This document shows, piece by piece, positions 11,585-21,326 of a stretch of DNA of 45,110 nucleotides; within the stretch, counting starts at the first letter, position 1, and each line of letters begins with the position of its first letter. Below the pieces are notes generated by a model. It did no database searches. It saw only the letters and a program-made list of their open reading frames with translations, and was not told the DNA's origin. The translations under genes were made by a program, and so were the position numbers. Source of the DNA: a bacterium (GTDB lineage Bacteria > Chloroflexota > Dormibacteria > UBA8260 > Bog-877); contig JAJYWT010000017.1 in NCBI GenBank assembly GCA_021791345.1, positions 659 through 45,768 on the forward strand, in the 5' to 3' direction.

Positions 11585-11883
11585 AGGACCCCTCGCAGAT
11601 CCTGATCCGGCCCGTCATCAGCGAGAAGTCGTACGCGGGGATGGCCCAGCGGCGCTACGTCTTCCAGGTGGCACCCGACGCCAACAAGATCGAGATCAAA
11701 AGGGCGGTGGAGTCCGCCTTCAAGGTGAAGGCGGACTCGGTCAACGTCCTGGTGGTGAAGGGGAAGGTGCGCACCCGGATGCGGCGGGGAGGCCGGATCG
11801 TGGGGCGCAGCCGCGACTGGAAGAAGGCGATCGTGACCCTGCGGCCGGGGGAGACCATCCCCAACCTCTTCGAGGGAGTCTGA
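11581..11883 (+). CDS. rplW: 50S ribosomal protein L23
   Basis: L23 sits at the exit of the nascent peptide tunnel and is the docking site for trigger factor and SRP. The product has 100 residues, starts [18 protein letters not shown] and contains [19 protein letters not shown] and VNVLVVKGK, all typical. The ATG at 11581 lies inside the rplD stop (ATGA). The longer upstream frame is an overlap artefact within rplD. Confidence 0.96.
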   Translation: MKDPSQILIRPVISEKSYAGMAQRRYVFQVAPDANKIEIKRAVESAFKVKADSVNVLVVKGKVRTRMRRGGRIVGRSRDWKKAIVTLRPGETIPNLFEGV

Positions 11884-11884
11884 G

Positions 11885-12709
11885 ATGCCTGTAAATCGCT
11901 ACCGGCCGACCTCGGCGGGGCGCCGCTTCATGAGTGTCAGCTCCTTCGAGGAGGTCACCAAGAAGGGCCCCGAGCGACAGCTGACGGTGGCGCTCAAGAA
12001 GCATTCAGGCCGCAACGCCACCGGCAAGATCACGGTGCGCCATCGCGGCGGCGGGCACAAGCGGATCTACCGGATCATCGACTTCAAGCGCGACAAGGTC
12101 GACATCCCGGGCAAGGTGGCGGCGGTCGAGTACGACCCCAACCGGTCGGCTCGGATCGCGCTCATTCACTACCGGGACGGGGACAAGCGCTACATCCTGG
12201 CGCCCGACGGTCTCAGCGTGGGCGACCAGGTGATGGCCGGCGAGAAGGCCGAGATCCGTCCCGGCAACGCACTGCCGCTGAGCCGCATCCCCCTGGGCAC
12301 CACGGTTCACAACCTGGAGGTGCAGCTGGGCAAGGGCGGGCAGCTGGTGCGCAGCGCCGGCGTGGGCGCCCAGCTGGTGGCCCGGGAGGGCCGCTACGCG
12401 CAGATGCGGATGCCGTCCGGCGAGGTTCGCCTCATCGACGTGCGCTGCCGCGCGACCGTCGGCCAGGTGGGCAACTCCGACCACTCCAACGAGACCATCG
12501 GCAAGGCGGGCAAGAACCGCTGGCGGGGATTCCGGCCCACGGTCAGGGGCTCCACCATGAACCCGTTCGATCACCCGCATGGTGGCGGCGAGGGCCGGTC
12601 AGGCCCTGGTGGTCACCCCCAGACCCCGTGGGGCAAGCCCGCGCTGGGGCACCGGACCCGCAACAACAAGGCGACCGATCAGATGATCGTGCGCAGGAGA
12701 CGGAAGTAA
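11885..12709 (+). CDS. rplB: 50S ribosomal protein L2
   Basis: L2 is required for subunit association and supports the peptidyl transferase centre. The 274-residue product has standard length, with [18 protein letters not shown] near the N-terminus. The conserved C-terminal loop [15 protein letters not shown] carries the functionally important His. It ends [14 protein letters not shown]. One base separates it from rplW. Confidence 0.97.
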   Translation: MPVNRYRPTSAGRRFMSVSSFEEVTKKGPERQLTVALKKHSGRNATGKITVRHRGGGHKRIYRIIDFKRDKVDIPGKVAAVEYDPNRSARIALIHYRDGDKRYILAPDGLSVGDQVMAGEKAEIRPGNALPLSRIPLGTTVHNLEVQLGKGGQLVRSAGVGAQLVAREGRYAQMRMPSGEVRLIDVRCRATVGQVGNSDHSNETIGKAGKNRWRGFRPTVRGSTMNPFDHPHGGGEGRSGPGGHPQTPWGKPALGHRTRNNKATDQMIVRRRRK

Positions 12710-12712
12710 GCG

Positions 12713-12997
12713 ATGAGTAGGTCTGTCAAGAAGGGTCCGTTCTGCGACGCCCCGCTGCTGAAGAAGGTGCTGGAGATGAACCACGCCAAGGAGAAGCGGG
12801 TCATCCGGACCTGGTCGCGGCGCTCCGACATCTTCCCGGAGATGCTGGGCCACACGATCGCCGTCCATGACGGCCGCAAGCACGTGCCGGTGTTCGTGAC
12901 CGAGGCGATGGTGGGGCACAAGCTCGGGGAGTTCGTGCCCACCCGCAAGTTCCGCGGCCACGGCCACCACACCGAGCGCAGCAACGCCCTCAAGTAG
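12713..12997 (+). CDS. rpsS: 30S ribosomal protein S19
   Basis: S19 forms a complex with S13 in the 30S head near the A-site tRNA. The 94-residue product begins [19 protein letters not shown] and contains [27 protein letters not shown], as expected for the family. It is three bases after rplB and has family length. Confidence 0.97.
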   Translation: MSRSVKKGPFCDAPLLKKVLEMNHAKEKRVIRTWSRRSDIFPEMLGHTIAVHDGRKHVPVFVTEAMVGHKLGEFVPTRKFRGHGHHTERSNALK

Positions 12998-13015
12998 GAC
13001 CGGGAGAATCTATTA

Positions 13016-13432
13016 ATGCAGGTGCAGGCGACGGCCAAGTGGGTTCGGGTGCCCCCGCGCAAGGCGCGGCTGGTGGCCGGTCTGGTTGAGGGCATGCCCG
13101 TCAACGAGGCCCTCACCACCCTTTCGTTCATGCCGCAGGCGGCGGCCGAGGACGTCAGCAAGGTGGTGCGCTCGGCGGCGGCCAATGCGGAGAACAACTT
13201 CAACCTGGATCGGGACCGGCTGCAGCTGGTCCGGCTCGAGGTCGATGGAGGCCCTATCATCAAGAGGTACAGGCCCCGCGCCCGGGGTTCCTCGTACTCG
13301 ATCTTCAAGCGCACCTGCCATCTGGTGGCGGTCGTTGAGGACAACCTGGATCGCCCAGCCCGCGCGCGCCGGCGGGCTCCCCAGGCGGTGACCCCGACAG
13401 AGACTGTCAGCAGCGGCGATGAAGAGGAGTAG
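13016..13432 (+). CDS. rplV: 50S ribosomal protein L22
   Basis: L22 spans all 23S rRNA domains and its hairpin narrows the exit tunnel. The product is 138 residues, longer than the usual 110-120, with about 20 extra C-terminal residues rich in Arg then Ser/Glu (ARRRAPQAV...SSGDEEE). The core is typical: [31 protein letters not shown] and the loop [19 protein letters not shown]. The ATG at 13016 follows GGGAG at a good distance. Confidence 0.95.
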   Translation: MQVQATAKWVRVPPRKARLVAGLVEGMPVNEALTTLSFMPQAAAEDVSKVVRSAAANAENNFNLDRDRLQLVRLEVDGGPIIKRYRPRARGSSYSIFKRTCHLVAVVEDNLDRPARARRRAPQAVTPTETVSSGDEEE

Positions 13433-13440
13433 TTAAGGGC

Positions 13441-14373
13441 ATGGGACACAAGGTCCACCCCAACGGGTTCCGCCTCGGCGTGTACCGCAACTGGGACGCG
13501 CGCTGGTACGCGAGCGGGCCCGAGTACACCAAGCTCCTCCAGGAGGATCTGGCGATGCGGGCGCTGATCCTGGGACGCCTGCGCAACGCCAGCGTCGCCC
13601 GGATCGAGACTGAGCGCTCGGCCAACCAGCTGACCGTGATCATCCACACCGCCAAGCCCGGGATCGTGATCGGGCGCAGCGGGGCGTCGGTCGACGCCTT
13701 GCGCGACAACCTGGAGCGGATCTCCGGCAAGAAGGTGCGGGTCACGATCCAGGAGATCAAGGTTCCGGAGCTGGACGCCAAGCTGCTGGCGGAGAACGTC
13801 GCCAACCAGCTGGAGAAGCGGATCGCGTTCCGGCGGGCGGTGAAGCAGTCGGTGATGCGCTCGATGCGCGCCGGGGCCAAGGGGGTGCGCATCCAGGTCT
13901 CCGGCCGGCTCGGGGGCGGCGACATGAGCCGGCGCGAGTGGGATCGCGACGGCCGGGTCCCGCTGCACACGCTGCGGGCCGACATCGACTACGGCCAGAC
14001 CGAGGCCAAGACCACCTTCGGGCAGATCGGGGTGACGGTCTGGATCTACCGTGGCGAGTTCGCGCCGGCGCAGCCGGTGGCAGCCCCGGTCGTGGAGGCG
14101 GTGGCGCCGGTGGCGCCCTCCCCGACCGAGGTGGTGGTGGAGGCGGGAAGCATTCCGTCAGGGCCGGAGCCAGCCGAGGAGGTCAAGCCCGCCGAAGCGG
14201 CGGGGGGCGCTGAGCCGGTGGCGGTGGAGGTGCCCGCCGAGGTCGCCAAGCCGAAGCCGGCCCCTCGCCGGCGGGTCGCCAAGGAGCCCGACGCCGAGGC
14301 AGCCCCGAGCACCGCTCCCGCCCCCAAGCCGCGGGCGGCTCGCAAGCCCGCCGCCAAGAAGGAGGACGCCTGA
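13441..14373 (+). CDS. rpsC: 30S ribosomal protein S3 with long C-terminal tail
   Basis: S3 helps form the mRNA entry tunnel and unwinds mRNA structure. The first ~205 residues are a normal S3: [14 protein letters not shown], a KH domain with [14 protein letters not shown], and the C-terminal domain with [13 protein letters not shown] and [16 protein letters not shown]. About 105 further residues follow, giving 310 in total against about 215-270 in most bacteria. The tail is Ala/Pro/Val/Glu-rich, then Lys/Arg-rich ([15 protein letters not shown]). Similar but shorter tails are known in actinobacteria. The tail is probably disordered and solvent-exposed. Confidence 0.95.
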   Translation: MGHKVHPNGFRLGVYRNWDARWYASGPEYTKLLQEDLAMRALILGRLRNASVARIETERSANQLTVIIHTAKPGIVIGRSGASVDALRDNLERISGKKVRVTIQEIKVPELDAKLLAENVANQLEKRIAFRRAVKQSVMRSMRAGAKGVRIQVSGRLGGGDMSRREWDRDGRVPLHTLRADIDYGQTEAKTTFGQIGVTVWIYRGEFAPAQPVAAPVVEAVAPVAPSPTEVVVEAGSIPSGPEPAEEVKPAEAAGGAEPVAVEVPAEVAKPKPAPRRRVAKEPDAEAAPSTAPAPKPRAARKPAAKKEDA

Positions 14374-14374
14374 G

Positions 14375-14809
14375 ATGCTGATTCCGAGGCGTCCCGCGCA
14401 CCGCAAGGTGCATCGCGGCCGGATGACCGGAGCCGCCCATCGGGGTTCGACCTTGGCGTTCGGGTCCTACGGCCTGCAGGCGTTGGAGCCCTGCTGGATG
14501 ACCAACCGCCAGATCGAGGCGGCCCGGCGGGCGATGACCAGGCACGTGCGCCGCGGCGGCAAGATCTGGATCCGGGTCTTTCCGGACAAGCCGATCACCA
14601 AGAAGCCGGCCGAGACCCGGATGGGATCCGGCAAGGGCAACCCCGAGGGCTGGGTGTCGGTCATCAAGCCCGGTCGCATTCTGTTCGAGATGGACGGGGT
14701 GGGCCAGGACACCGCCCGCGAGGCGATGCGGCTGGCGGCCCACAAGCTGCCGGTCAAGACCAGATTCGTGGCGGTGGAGGAGACGGCTCCGGCGGAGGCC
14801 CAGCCGTGA
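14375..14809 (+). CDS. rplP: 50S ribosomal protein L16
   Basis: L16 organises the A-site region of the 50S subunit next to 5S rRNA. The product is 144 residues with [38 protein letters not shown] and the conserved [13 protein letters not shown]. The ATG at 14375 is one base after the rpsC stop. The upstream open frame lies inside rpsC and is not used. The end overlaps rpmC by four bases (GTGA). Confidence 0.96.
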   Translation: MLIPRRPAHRKVHRGRMTGAAHRGSTLAFGSYGLQALEPCWMTNRQIEAARRAMTRHVRRGGKIWIRVFPDKPITKKPAETRMGSGKGNPEGWVSVIKPGRILFEMDGVGQDTAREAMRLAAHKLPVKTRFVAVEETAPAEAQP

Positions 14810-15033
14810 GCAAGCACCGCGACGAGCTGCAGCTGCTGCGGGACATGGACGACTACGGTCTGACTCAGGCTCTGGCCGAGCGCCGGCAGGAGCTGCTGCA
14901 GCTGCGGCTGCAGCGCGCCACCGGTCAGCTGGAGCAGCACCGGCGGATTCGGGAGGTGCGCCGGGGGATCGCCCGGGTGATCACCCTGCTTCGGGGTCGG
15001 CAGCTGGCGGACCTGATGGAGGAGGGCGAATGA
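14806..15033 (+). CDS. rpmC: 50S ribosomal protein L29
   Basis: L29 lies at the tunnel exit beside L23. The 75-residue product has two helices with [34 protein letters not shown], the family core. The GTG at 14806 overlaps the rplP stop (GTGA) and its own stop overlaps rpsQ (ATGA). Confidence 0.94.
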   Translation: MSKHRDELQLLRDMDDYGLTQALAERRQELLQLRLQRATGQLEQHRRIREVRRGIARVITLLRGRQLADLMEEGE

Positions 15034-15305
15034 GCGAGAACCCAGAGCAGACCCCAAGGGCTAGGCGCAAGGTGCGCGTGGGCATGGTGGTCAGCGACAA
15101 GATGGAGAAGACGGTGGTGGTGCAGGTCGAGGATCTGCGCGCCCACAACCTCTACCGCAAGGTGCTGCGCCGCAGCCGGCGCTTCCAGGCCCATGACGAG
15201 GTCAACGAGTGCCGGGTGGGGGACCGGGTGCGGATCATGGAGACCAGGCCGCTCAGCCGCACCAAGCGCTGGCGGGTGGTCGAGATCGTCGAGAAGGCGC
15301 GCTGA
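15030..15305 (+). CDS. rpsQ: 30S ribosomal protein S17
   Basis: S17 is a primary 16S rRNA-binding protein with an OB fold. The 91-residue product contains [17 protein letters not shown] and the C-terminal [24 protein letters not shown], both diagnostic. A short charged N-terminal stretch precedes the core. It overlaps rpmC by four bases. Confidence 0.96.
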   Translation: MSENPEQTPRARRKVRVGMVVSDKMEKTVVVQVEDLRAHNLYRKVLRRSRRFQAHDEVNECRVGDRVRIMETRPLSRTKRWRVVEIVEKAR

Positions 15306-15308
15306 CCG

Positions 15309-15677
15309 ATGATCCAGCAGGAGACCGTGCTCAAGGTGGCCGACAACAGCGGCGCTCGGGAGATCCTCTGCATCCGGGTGATGGGTGGCTCCTACCGCCG
15401 CTACGCCTCGCTGGGCGACATCATCGTGGCCGCGGTCAAGGTCGCCCAGCCCAACTCGGCGGTCAAGAAGGGCGACGTCGTCAAGGCGGTGGTGGTGCGG
15501 ACGGCCAAGGAGTACCGGCGAGCCGACGGCACCAGGATCCGCTTCGACGACAACGCCGCGGTGCTGATCAACCCGCAGAACAACCCGCGCGGCACTCGCA
15601 TCTTCGGGCCGGTGGCGCGCGAACTGCGCGAGCGCAACTTCATGAAGATCGTTTCCCTGGCTCCGGAGGTGCTCTAG
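15309..15677 (+). CDS. rplN: 50S ribosomal protein L14
   Basis: L14 contributes to an intersubunit bridge and is the docking site for the silencing factor RsfS. The 122-residue length is exact for the family. It starts [19 protein letters not shown] and includes [19 protein letters not shown] and [20 protein letters not shown]. It is three bases after rpsQ. Confidence 0.97.
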   Translation: MIQQETVLKVADNSGAREILCIRVMGGSYRRYASLGDIIVAAVKVAQPNSAVKKGDVVKAVVVRTAKEYRRADGTRIRFDDNAAVLINPQNNPRGTRIFGPVARELRERNFMKIVSLAPEVL

Positions 15678-15678
15678 G

Positions 15679-16059
15679 ATGGCCGGTCAGAAGCCTCGGC
15701 ACCGCCCGCACGTGCGCACCCTCGACATCCGCTCCGGCGACACCGTCGTCGTGATCTCCGGCAGCGAGCGGGGCCGGCGCGGGGTGGTGCAGCGCACCTT
15801 CTCGGCCGAGGGCCGGATCGTGGTGGCCGGACTCAACATCCGCAAGCGCCACCAGCGCGCCGGCCAGCAGGCCGGAGGGACCACCGCCATGCAGGGTGGT
15901 ATCGTTGACTTCCCCGCGCCGCTGCACTACAGCAATGTGCAGCTGGTCTGCAACCGCTGTGATCAGCCGACCCGGCTGGGCCGGCGGTTGGAAGGGGAGC
16001 AATACGTGCCCTACTGCAAGCGCTGCGGTGAGGCCTATCTGAGAGGACCCCGCGCATGA
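15679..16059 (+). CDS. rplX: 50S ribosomal protein L24
   Basis: L24 is an assembly initiator that binds the 5' end of 23S rRNA. The 126-residue product has a KOW-type core ([19 protein letters not shown]) and [18 protein letters not shown]. Its C-terminal extension carries two CxxC pairs (Cys91, Cys94, Cys113, Cys116), which look like a small zinc-binding knob found in a subset of bacterial L24 proteins. The last four bases overlap rplE (ATGA). Confidence 0.95.
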   Translation: MAGQKPRHRPHVRTLDIRSGDTVVVISGSERGRRGVVQRTFSAEGRIVVAGLNIRKRHQRAGQQAGGTTAMQGGIVDFPAPLHYSNVQLVCNRCDQPTRLGRRLEGEQYVPYCKRCGEAYLRGPRA

Positions 16060-16610
16060 GCCCCAACGCCGCTCCACCCCGGTTCGTGGAGACCTACCGA
16101 GAGACCGTGGTGCCCGCGCTCATCTCCGAGTTCGGCTACCTGAATGTGATGCAGGTGCCCAAGCTGGAGAAGATCGTGGTCAACATCGGGGTCGGCGAGG
16201 CGACCCAGAACGGCAAGGCGCTGGACGCCGCCACCACCGACCTGCGGATCATCACCGGCCAGCAGCCGACCGTGCGCAAGGCGAAGAAGTCGGTCGCCGC
16301 CTTCAAGCTGCGGACGGGGATGCCGATCGGGGTCAAGGTCACCCTGCGGGGGGCCCGGATGATGGAGTTCCTGGACCGCCTGATCAGCGTGGCGCTGCCC
16401 AGGATCCGCGACTTCCGGGGGATCACCGCGCGCTTCGACGGTCACGGCAACATGACCCTGGGGCTGCGCGAGCAGCTGGTGTTCCCCGAGATCGACTACG
16501 ACAAGATCGACAAGCTGAGGGGGCTGGAGATCACGATTGTTACCACCGCCAAGAGCGATGCCGAGGGGCGCAGCCTGCTGGCCGCCCTGGGCATGCCGTT
16601 TCGGCGCTAG
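16056..16610 (+). CDS. rplE: 50S ribosomal protein L5
   Basis: L5 binds 5S rRNA and contacts the P-site tRNA in the central protuberance. The 184-residue product has [20 protein letters not shown], the conserved [19 protein letters not shown] and [26 protein letters not shown]. Family length and order are normal. The start overlaps rplX by four bases. Confidence 0.97.
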   Translation: MSPNAAPPRFVETYRETVVPALISEFGYLNVMQVPKLEKIVVNIGVGEATQNGKALDAATTDLRIITGQQPTVRKAKKSVAAFKLRTGMPIGVKVTLRGARMMEFLDRLISVALPRIRDFRGITARFDGHGNMTLGLREQLVFPEIDYDKIDKLRGLEITIVTTAKSDAEGRSLLAALGMPFRR

Positions 16611-16621
16611 GGAGGCTGCAG

Positions 16622-16807
16622 ATGGCCAAGAAGTCGAAGATTATGGCCAGCCGCCGGGCCCCCCGGTTCCCGGTGCAGGCCCGCAGCCGCTGCAATCTCT
16701 GCGGGCGGCCACGGGGCTACATGCGCAAATTCGGCCTCTGCCGGATCTGCTTCAGAATTCACGCTTCCCAGGGTCAGATCCCCGGGGTGCGGAAGTCGAG
16801 TTGGTAG
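16622..16807 (+). CDS. rpsZ: 30S ribosomal protein S14, zinc-binding type
   Basis: S14 is needed for late 30S head assembly. The 61-residue product is the short zinc-containing type, with Cys24, Cys27, Cys40 and Cys43 in [21 protein letters not shown] good GGAGG-like site precedes the ATG at 16622. It lies between rplE and rpsH as in Gram-positive bacteria. No zinc-independent long S14 paralogue is visible in the window. Confidence 0.96.
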   Translation: MAKKSKIMASRRAPRFPVQARSRCNLCGRPRGYMRKFGLCRICFRIHASQGQIPGVRKSSW

Positions 16808-16814
16808 GAAGTCG

Positions 16815-17207
16815 ATGCTGAGTGATCCGATCGCCGACATGCTGACCCGCGTGCGCAACGCCAACCTGGCCGGCCATGAGCGGGTGGAGATGCCCGCCAG
16901 CAAGGTCAAGGTGGAGATCGCGCGCGTGCTCCAGGAGGAGGGCTACATCCAGGGCTTCGGGACCACCGAGGGTGCCCACCGCCAGCTCTGGCTCGAGCTC
17001 AAGCGCGCCACCAAGGAGGGCCGGGCGCTGACGGGCCTCAGGCGGGTGAGCCGGCCCGGTCTGAGGGTGTACCGCGGGCGCCAGGAGATCCCCAGGGTTC
17101 TGGGGGGGCTGGGAACGGCGATCGTGTCGACCCCCCAGGGCATCATGTCCGGGCGCGACGCGCGCCGGCTCGGCATCGGCGGCGAGATCCTCGCCGAGAT
17201 CTGGTAG
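16815..17207 (+). CDS. rpsH: 30S ribosomal protein S8
   Basis: S8 organises the central domain of 16S rRNA and in enterobacteria represses the spc operon. The 130-residue product begins [17 protein letters not shown]. It ends with the conserved [27 protein letters not shown]. Both spacing and length are standard. Confidence 0.97.
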   Translation: MLSDPIADMLTRVRNANLAGHERVEMPASKVKVEIARVLQEEGYIQGFGTTEGAHRQLWLELKRATKEGRALTGLRRVSRPGLRVYRGRQEIPRVLGGLGTAIVSTPQGIMSGRDARRLGIGGEILAEIW

Positions 17208-17218
17208 CAGGGGCAGAC

Positions 17219-17767
17219 ATGTCACGCATTGGAAGATCTCCGATCACCGTCCCCGCCGGGGTGACGGTCACGATCGAGGGCCAGAACGTCAAAGTCGTCG
17301 GCCCGCTGGGCGAGATGGCCCGGGCGCTGCCGTATCCGATCAGGGCCCGTCAGGAGGGAGCCGAGGTTTTGGTCGAGCGACCGACCGACTCCTCGACCCA
17401 CCGTTCGCTCCACGGCCTGAGCCGGACTCTGGTCCAGAACATGGTGACCGGGGTCACGACCGGATTCAGACGGGAGCTGGAGCTGCAGGGAGTGGGTTAC
17501 CGCGCGGCGTTGCAGGGCACGGACCTGCAGCTGCAGCTGGGGTACTCGCACCCGGTCCGCATCACCCCGCTGCCGGGGCTCAAGGTGGAGGTGCCCGAAC
17601 CGACCAGGATCGCGGTCTCCGGGATGGACAAGGAGTCGGTGGGCCAGCTGGCCGCCAAGATCCGCTCCACCAGGCCGCCCGAGCCCTACAAGGGCAAGGG
17701 CGTCCGGTACCGGGGCGAGGTCGTGCGGCGCAAGGCTGGCAAGAGCGGCAAGGGAGCCAAGGGCTGA
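17219..17767 (+). CDS. rplF: 50S ribosomal protein L6
   Basis: L6 lies near the sarcin-ricin loop and the factor-binding site. The 182-residue product begins [17 protein letters not shown], has two L6 repeats, and ends with the signature [23 protein letters not shown]. The ATG is 11 bases after the rpsH stop. Confidence 0.97.
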   Translation: MSRIGRSPITVPAGVTVTIEGQNVKVVGPLGEMARALPYPIRARQEGAEVLVERPTDSSTHRSLHGLSRTLVQNMVTGVTTGFRRELELQGVGYRAALQGTDLQLQLGYSHPVRITPLPGLKVEVPEPTRIAVSGMDKESVGQLAAKIRSTRPPEPYKGKGVRYRGEVVRRKAGKSGKGAKG

Positions 17768-17768
17768 T

Positions 17769-18125
17769 ATGAGCACCACGGATCGTGAGAGCGCGCGTCA
17801 GCACCGCCACCATCGGGTGCGGCGGCGGGTGGTCGGGACCTCCGAGCGGCCGCGGCTGTGCGTCTATCGGAGCCTGCGGCATGTGTACGCCCAGGTGGTC
17901 GACGACACCACCGGCCGTACCCTGGTGGCCGCCAGCACGGTCGATGGGCAGGTGACGGCCAAGGGGTCGAACAAGGCGAGTGCGGCGGCCGTCGGGACCG
18001 CGGTCGCGGAGCGAGCGGTGGCGGCAGGGGTGCGCCGGGTCGTCTTCGACCGCGGCGGGTACCTGTACCATGGTCGAATTCAAGCCCTAGCAGATGCGGC
18101 CCGCGCGGCCGGTCTGGAATTCTGA
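17769..18125 (+). CDS. rplR: 50S ribosomal protein L18
   Basis: L18 binds 5S rRNA with L5. The product is 118 residues with [45 protein letters not shown] and the conserved [31 protein letters not shown] end (written here ARAAGLEF). One base separates it from rplF. Confidence 0.96.
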   Translation: MSTTDRESARQHRHHRVRRRVVGTSERPRLCVYRSLRHVYAQVVDDTTGRTLVAASTVDGQVTAKGSNKASAAAVGTAVAERAVAAGVRRVVFDRGGYLYHGRIQALADAARAAGLEF

Positions 18126-18135
18126 AGGCAGTTTC

Positions 18136-18696
18136 ATGAGCATGAACATGGCGCGCTCCGACCGCGAGGCCAGGAGCGAGTTCTCTGAGCGGGTGGTGAG
18201 CCTCAACCGGGTCGCCAAGGTGGTCCAGGGCGGGCGCCGCTTCTCGTTCTCTGCGCTGGTGGTGGTCGGCGACGGCGCCGGCCGGGTCGGCGCTGGGCTG
18301 GGCAAGGCCGGGGAGGTTCCGGAGGCCATCCGCAAGGGGGTGGATGACGCCAAGAAGCACATGATCCAGGTCCCGATGGTGGGCCGGACGATCCCCCACG
18401 CGGTGCTCCGCAAGGAGGGGGCGGCCCGGGTTCTGCTGCGGCCGGCCTCGCCCGGGACCGGGGTCATCTCCGGCGGCGCGATGCGGGCGGTGGTGGAGCT
18501 GGCGGGGATCAAGGACATCCTCACCAAGTCCTTGGGGAGTGACAACTCGATCAACACCGTGCGCGCCACCATCGCCGCGCTCAAGGAGCTGCGGACCGCG
18601 GAGACGGTGGCTCGGCTCCGGGGCAAGACCCTGGCCGAGCTGGGGGTCAGGCCGGCGGCCGAGCCGGTCGCGGTGGGAGACCCGGGCCGTGAGTGA
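18136..18696 (+). CDS. rpsE: 30S ribosomal protein S5
   Basis: S5 lies at the mRNA entry and contributes to decoding accuracy. The product is 186 residues with the double-stranded RNA-binding N-domain ([19 protein letters not shown]) and the conserved [20 protein letters not shown] and [14 protein letters not shown]. The ATG at 18136 follows GAAGG. ATG at 18142 is an alternative. The last eight bases overlap rpmD. Confidence 0.96.
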   Translation: MSMNMARSDREARSEFSERVVSLNRVAKVVQGGRRFSFSALVVVGDGAGRVGAGLGKAGEVPEAIRKGVDDAKKHMIQVPMVGRTIPHAVLRKEGAARVLLRPASPGTGVISGGAMRAVVELAGIKDILTKSLGSDNSINTVRATIAALKELRTAETVARLRGKTLAELGVRPAAEPVAVGDPGRE

Positions 18697-18895
18697 GCAG
18701 CCGCTGCGGATCACCTGGACCAAGAGCGCGATCGGCTATGCCGAGAACCAGAAGCGCACCATCGCCGCCCTGGGGCTGCACCGGCTGCACCAGACCGTGG
18801 AGCACAAGGACAGCCCGGCGATCCGGGGCATGATCTCGACCGTGCCCCACCTGGTGAAGGTGGAGGGCGGCCGGACCGCGGAGGGCTCCCGGTGA
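18689..18895 (+). CDS. rpmD: 50S ribosomal protein L30
   Basis: L30 is a small 50S protein. The 68-residue product has the whole family core: [40 protein letters not shown] and VPHLVKVE. The GTG at 18689 overlaps the rpsE end by eight bases. The longer upstream frame lies inside rpsE. It overlaps rplO by four bases (GTGA). Confidence 0.95.
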   Translation: MSEQPLRITWTKSAIGYAENQKRTIAALGLHRLHQTVEHKDSPAIRGMISTVPHLVKVEGGRTAEGSR

Positions 18896-19383
18896 GGCTC
18901 GATCAGGTCCAGCCTGCCAGGGGCAGCCGACGGGAGCGCAAGCGGGTCGGCCGTGGGATCTCCGCGGGAGGGGGCAAGACCGCCGGCCGGGGGCAGAAGG
19001 GCCAGGGAGCGCGGAGCTCCTGGAGTCTGCCCCGCGCGTTCGAGGGTGGGCAGATGCCCCTCAGCCAACGGGTTCCCAAGCTGCGCGGTTTCTACAACCG
19101 CTTTCGGGTCGAGTATCAGGTCGTCAACTGCGGCAAGCTCAAGCGGTTCGATGAGGGAGCGGTGGTCGATCTGGCGGCGCTCCACGAGGCTGGGCTGGTG
19201 CGTCAGGCGGGGCTGCCCGTGAAGTTGTTGGCCGGTGGGGGATCCCCTCCCAAGCTCACGGTCAAGGTCCACAGGGCCAGCGCCTCGGCCCGGGCCGCGG
19301 TCGAGGCCGCCGGCGGGTCGGTGGAGCTGTTGGATGCCGAGCCGGCTGAGCCCTCGGACGGAGGGCAGGTCAGCGCCCCATGA
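18892..19383 (+). CDS. rplO: 50S ribosomal protein L15
   Basis: L15 is a late-binding 50S assembly protein. The 163-residue product has the Gly/Arg-rich N-terminal tail ([19 protein letters not shown]), [18 protein letters not shown] and a C-terminal domain with [21 protein letters not shown]. It begins at a GTG overlapping rpmD and ends by overlapping secY (ATGA). That couples ribosome synthesis to the translocon gene, as in many bacteria. Confidence 0.96.
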   Translation: MRLDQVQPARGSRRERKRVGRGISAGGGKTAGRGQKGQGARSSWSLPRAFEGGQMPLSQRVPKLRGFYNRFRVEYQVVNCGKLKRFDEGAVVDLAALHEAGLVRQAGLPVKLLAGGGSPPKLTVKVHRASASARAAVEAAGGSVELLDAEPAEPSDGGQVSAP

Positions 19384-20735
19384 ACCTGTTCGGTGCTCTC
19401 CGCGCCGCCATGCAGGTCCCCGAGCTTCGCCGCAAGCTCCTGATCACGATCGGGCTGGTAGTCGTGTTCCGGATGCTGGCCTCGATCACCATTCCCGCGG
19501 TCAACGGGGCGGTGCTGAAGCAGCTCTTCGACAGCAACAGCATTTTGGGGCTGGTCAACCTCTTCTCCGGTAGCGGTTTCAGCACCGGTGGCTCCAACGC
19601 CGGCATCTCGATCGTGGCCCTGGGGCTGAACCCCTACATCAACGCCACCATCATCATGCAGCTGATGACGGTCATCTCCACCAGGGTCAAGGAGATGTCC
19701 AAGGAGGGCGACCTGGGCCGGCGCCGGCTCACCCAGTACGCCCGGTACCTGACGGTGCTGCTGGCCTTGCTGCAGTCCTTCGGCTACACCAGGCTGTTCG
19801 AGACCTACACCTTCCAGGGCCAGAACATCCTGTCCCCCAACACCTCGTTCCCCGCCACCGTCGGGATCATCCTGATCCTGACCGGGGGCACTGTGATCAT
19901 GATGTGGTTCGGGGAGCTGATCACCGAGTACGGCCTGGGCAACGGGGTCTCGATCATCATCATGGTGGGGATCGTGGCCCAGATCCCCAACGGGCTGATC
20001 ACCTTCACCAACGGCGGCCACAGCCAGACCTTCACCATCTTCGTATTCGCGGTGATCGGGATCCTGGTGGCGGCGGGGATCATCTTCGTGCAGCAGGCGA
20101 CCCGGAAGATCCCGATCCAGTCCTCCCAGCGGGTGGTGGGGCGGCAGGTCTATCAGGGGCGCAGCAGCTTTTTGCCGCTCCGCGTCAACCAGGCGGGGGT
20201 CATCCCGATCATCTTCGCCATCTCGATCATGTTCTTCCCCACCTTGTTCGCCAACTTCTTCCTGCCGGCGGTCGGCCAGACCGGGGGGGTGGTGGGCCAG
20301 CTGGCGACCTGGTTCCACACCTATTGGAACCCGGTGGGGCCGAGCCTGACCGTGGACATCGCCTACGAGGTCATCTACTTCGCGCTGATCATGGGGTTCA
20401 CCTTCTTCTACACGGCGGTCACCTTCGATCCCGAGGATGCCGCCGACAACCTCAAGAAGAGCGCCACCTACATCCCCGGGATCCGGCCGGGGGCGGCCAC
20501 GGCGCAGTACCTGGCCCGGGTCATGAGCCGGATCACCCTGGCGGGCGCGATCTTCTTGGGGGTGGTCACGGTCGTGCTCCCGCTGCTGACCGCGTTTTTG
20601 ACCGGCCAGCAACCCAACACCGGCCTGTACCTGGGCGGCACCGCGGTCCTGATCGTGGTGGGGGTGTCACTGGACACCATGAAGCAGCTGGAGACCCAGC
20701 TGCTGATGCGGCAATACCGAGGGTTCATCCGCTGA
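19380..20735 (+). CDS. secY: Protein translocase channel subunit SecY
   Basis: SecY is the membrane channel through which SecA or the ribosome passes secreted and membrane proteins. The 451-residue product has the expected pattern of about ten membrane segments. Family motifs include GLNPYINATIIMQLMT in the plug/TM2 region, GDLGRRRLTQYARYLT and NGVSIIIMVGI. The cytoplasmic DPEDAADNLKKSATYIPGIRPG loop and the C-terminal LLMRQYRGFIR follow. It overlaps rplO by four bases and precedes adk. Confidence 0.97.
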   Translation: MNLFGALRAAMQVPELRRKLLITIGLVVVFRMLASITIPAVNGAVLKQLFDSNSILGLVNLFSGSGFSTGGSNAGISIVALGLNPYINATIIMQLMTVISTRVKEMSKEGDLGRRRLTQYARYLTVLLALLQSFGYTRLFETYTFQGQNILSPNTSFPATVGIILILTGGTVIMMWFGELITEYGLGNGVSIIIMVGIVAQIPNGLITFTNGGHSQTFTIFVFAVIGILVAAGIIFVQQATRKIPIQSSQRVVGRQVYQGRSSFLPLRVNQAGVIPIIFAISIMFFPTLFANFFLPAVGQTGGVVGQLATWFHTYWNPVGPSLTVDIAYEVIYFALIMGFTFFYTAVTFDPEDAADNLKKSATYIPGIRPGAATAQYLARVMSRITLAGAIFLGVVTVVLPLLTAFLTGQQPNTGLYLGGTAVLIVVGVSLDTMKQLETQLLMRQYRGFIR

Positions 20736-20744
20736 GAGGAGGCC

Positions 20745-21326
20745 ATGGAGGGGAAGGGACTGCGGCACAATCTGATCCTGTTCGGTCCGCCGGGATCGGG
20801 GAAGGGAACCCAGGCGGAGCTGTTGCGGGAGCAGCAGGGGCTGGATCACATCGCTCCCGGGGACATGCTGAGGGAGAACCTGGCCGCCGGGACCGAGCTG
20901 GGCGAGATGGCGTCGTCCTACATGGCGGCGGGCAAGCTGGTCCCCGACGAGATCATCGTGAGGATGATCCGCCACCGCTTGGAGGATGGCTCGAGCCCCC
21001 ACGGCTTCGTGCTCGATGGCTTTCCCCGGACCGTGGCCCAGGCACGGGAGCTGGAGCAGATGCTGGCTGAGATGGAGCGCCCCCTGGATCTGGTGGTTGT
21101 CCTCGACGTGCCGGAGCCCGACCTGATCGAGCGTCTCACCCGCCGAGCAGGGCTGGAGCACCGGGAGGACGACCGCCCGGAGGTGGTGGGGCAGCGGCTC
21201 GCCGTTTACCACGACCAGACCGAGCCGGTGCTGGCCTACCTGCGAGACCGGGTGCCAGTGGTGGCGGTGGACGGCACCCCGTCCGTGGAGGAGGTCCACC
21301 GGAGCCTGCTCCGGATGCTGGTTTGA
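20745..21326 (+). CDS. adk: Adenylate kinase
   Basis: Adenylate kinase interconverts ATP plus AMP with two ADP in the cytoplasm. The 193-residue product has Walker A GPPGSGKGT (14-22), the AMP-binding APGDMLREN and GFVLDGFPRT. The LID region (RRAGLEHREDDRPEVVGQRL) is short and Cys-free, so it is the short non-zinc type. An extra few residues precede the core. The position between secY and map is conserved in Gram-positive lineages. Its end overlaps the map TTG. Confidence 0.96.
   Translation: MEGKGLRHNLILFGPPGSGKGTQAELLREQQGLDHIAPGDMLRENLAAGTELGEMASSYMAAGKLVPDEIIVRMIRHRLEDGSSPHGFVLDGFPRTVAQARELEQMLAEMERPLDLVVVLDVPEPDLIERLTRRAGLEHREDDRPEVVGQRLAVYHDQTEPVLAYLRDRVPVVAVDGTPSVEEVHRSLLRMLV

Noticed and set aside
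12679..13968. 429-residue open frame on the minus strand across rpsS, rplV and rpsC
   Set aside because: It is antisense to three certain ribosomal protein genes and has Arg/Pro/Ser-rich composition typical of a GC-rich shadow frame; no motif seen.
19203..20612. 469-residue minus-strand open frame across secY
   Set aside because: Asp/His/Gly/Gln-rich composition mirrors the opposite strand of SecY; no family resemblance.
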